DNA of 64,000 bases from Prostheceraeus crozeri (Eukaryota > Platyhelminthes > Polycladida > Euryleptidae): the NCBI GenBank assembly GCA_907163375.1, contig CAJQUW010003586.1, positions 1 to 64,000 on the forward strand, given 5' to 3'. Position 1 is the first letter of the stretch, and each line of letters starts with the position of its first letter. The position numbers and the translations under genes were made by a program. Below, in pieces: positions 63,778-64,000 of this stretch. A model generated the notes under the pieces. That model made no database searches. It was not told where the DNA came from and worked only from the letters and a program-made list of their open reading frames with translations.

Positions 63778-63860
63778 AGCCTCTGAACAAAGTTCTATAG
63801 GTTAGTAACCTGAGGACCTTTGGTCCGATCGGCTAAAGCCCAAGACTTCGTCGATTAATT
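63768..63860 (+). repeat. micro-hairpin cluster after the capsid gene
   Basis: A string of perfect small hairpins: GGCT-aa-AGCC, GAAC-aaa-GTTC, GGTTAgTAACC, GGACC-ttt-GGTCC, and GGCT-aa-AGCC again. The flanking phrase GATCGGCTAAAGCC is directly repeated. The first copy overlaps the capsid stop codon. Confidence 0.85.
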
Positions 63861-63980
63861 AATTTTTTCATAACTAGAATAGATTAAAATTTTTGTTAAC
63901 TTAAAAATTCTTAACTTAAAAATTTTTTCATAACTAGAATAGATTTAAATTTTTGATAACTTAAAATTTTTTTATTAAAA

Positions 63981-64000
63981 ATGTCGCAAGCGAAAAGTAA
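63981..64000 (+). CDS. start of a further gene of fossil B (cut by window end)
   Basis: TTTTTATTAAAA followed by ATG, the same start context as the other genes; only MSQAKS is visible. Product unknown. Confidence 0.5.

Larger units (their letters stand above)
50671..64000. mobile_element. Polinton/adintovirus-type fossil B (well preserved, runs off the window)
   Basis: A very A+T-rich block with a compact gene set: five plus-strand genes, then polymerase and clamp-like genes on the minus strand, then coiled-coil, pVI-like and major capsid genes on the plus strand, and another start at the window edge. Protein-primed polymerase, double-jelly-roll capsid, single-jelly-roll minor capsid and packaging ATPase define the Polinton/adintovirus group. 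No integrase or protease lies in the visible part; they may be beyond position 64,000. Most genes look whole, with perhaps one or two breaks around the fibre-like region. It is much younger than fossil A. Confidence 0.88.

Overview
This window is animal nuclear DNA, probably from an aquatic invertebrate. The species cannot be named from the sequence. The evidence is intron-bearing genes with GT-AG junctions, an A+T-rich background, and a dense mixture of mobile elements: CR1/Jockey-type LINEs, a Penelope-like element, a P element, two piggyBacs, a Tigger/pogo element, TA-flanked non-autonomous elements and two Polinton/adintovirus-type fossils. Only three pieces look like host genes: a seven-helix receptor exon at about 21-22 kb, a pair of phase-matched exons at 40.4 and 43.4 kb that resemble the N-terminal domain of NRF-6-like proteins, and a small cysteine-rich ORF at 16.6 kb.

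Layout. 0-5 kb is mostly non-coding, with a foldback palindrome (684-903) and a decayed LINE RNase H fragment (1.05-1.59 kb). 5.3-15.9 kb is a four-level nest. LINE sequence is interrupted by a TA-flanked element (7,336-8,319) and by an inverted Penelope dimer (8,599-14,314). The Penelope dimer is interrupted by a P element (9,719-13,987, perfect 8-bp target duplication), and the P element by a piggyBac (10,537-11,859, TTAA). A Tigger element fills 17,044-19,731. From 22,504 to 35,596 lies an old, broken Polinton-like element with terminal inverted repeats of more than 1 kb. It carries a protein-primed-type DNA polymerase region, a TBP-fold protein and an exonuclease-like domain, but no capsid gene that I can recognise. 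A second copy of the TA-flanked element follows (35,683-37,875). A second LINE (about 45.2-50.67 kb, minus strand) is split at the codons of its RT active site by a piggyBac (45,936-48,550).

From about 50,671 to the end of the window, base composition falls sharply to very A+T-rich. This marks a second, much better preserved Polinton/adintovirus-type element that runs off the right edge. It has a packaging ATPase, minor and major capsid proteins, a 1,524-aa polymerase and a probable PCNA-like clamp, plus coiled-coil and membrane-type proteins. Its genes share an A/T-rich start context. It is also seeded with tiny GC-rich hairpins, several of them in frame inside genes.

The most interesting signals are the TBP-like protein with its own TATA box in the first fossil, the in-frame micro-hairpin family and clamp-like gene in the second, and the dated order of insertions in the nest. 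All calls come from reading motifs by eye; no database search was run.
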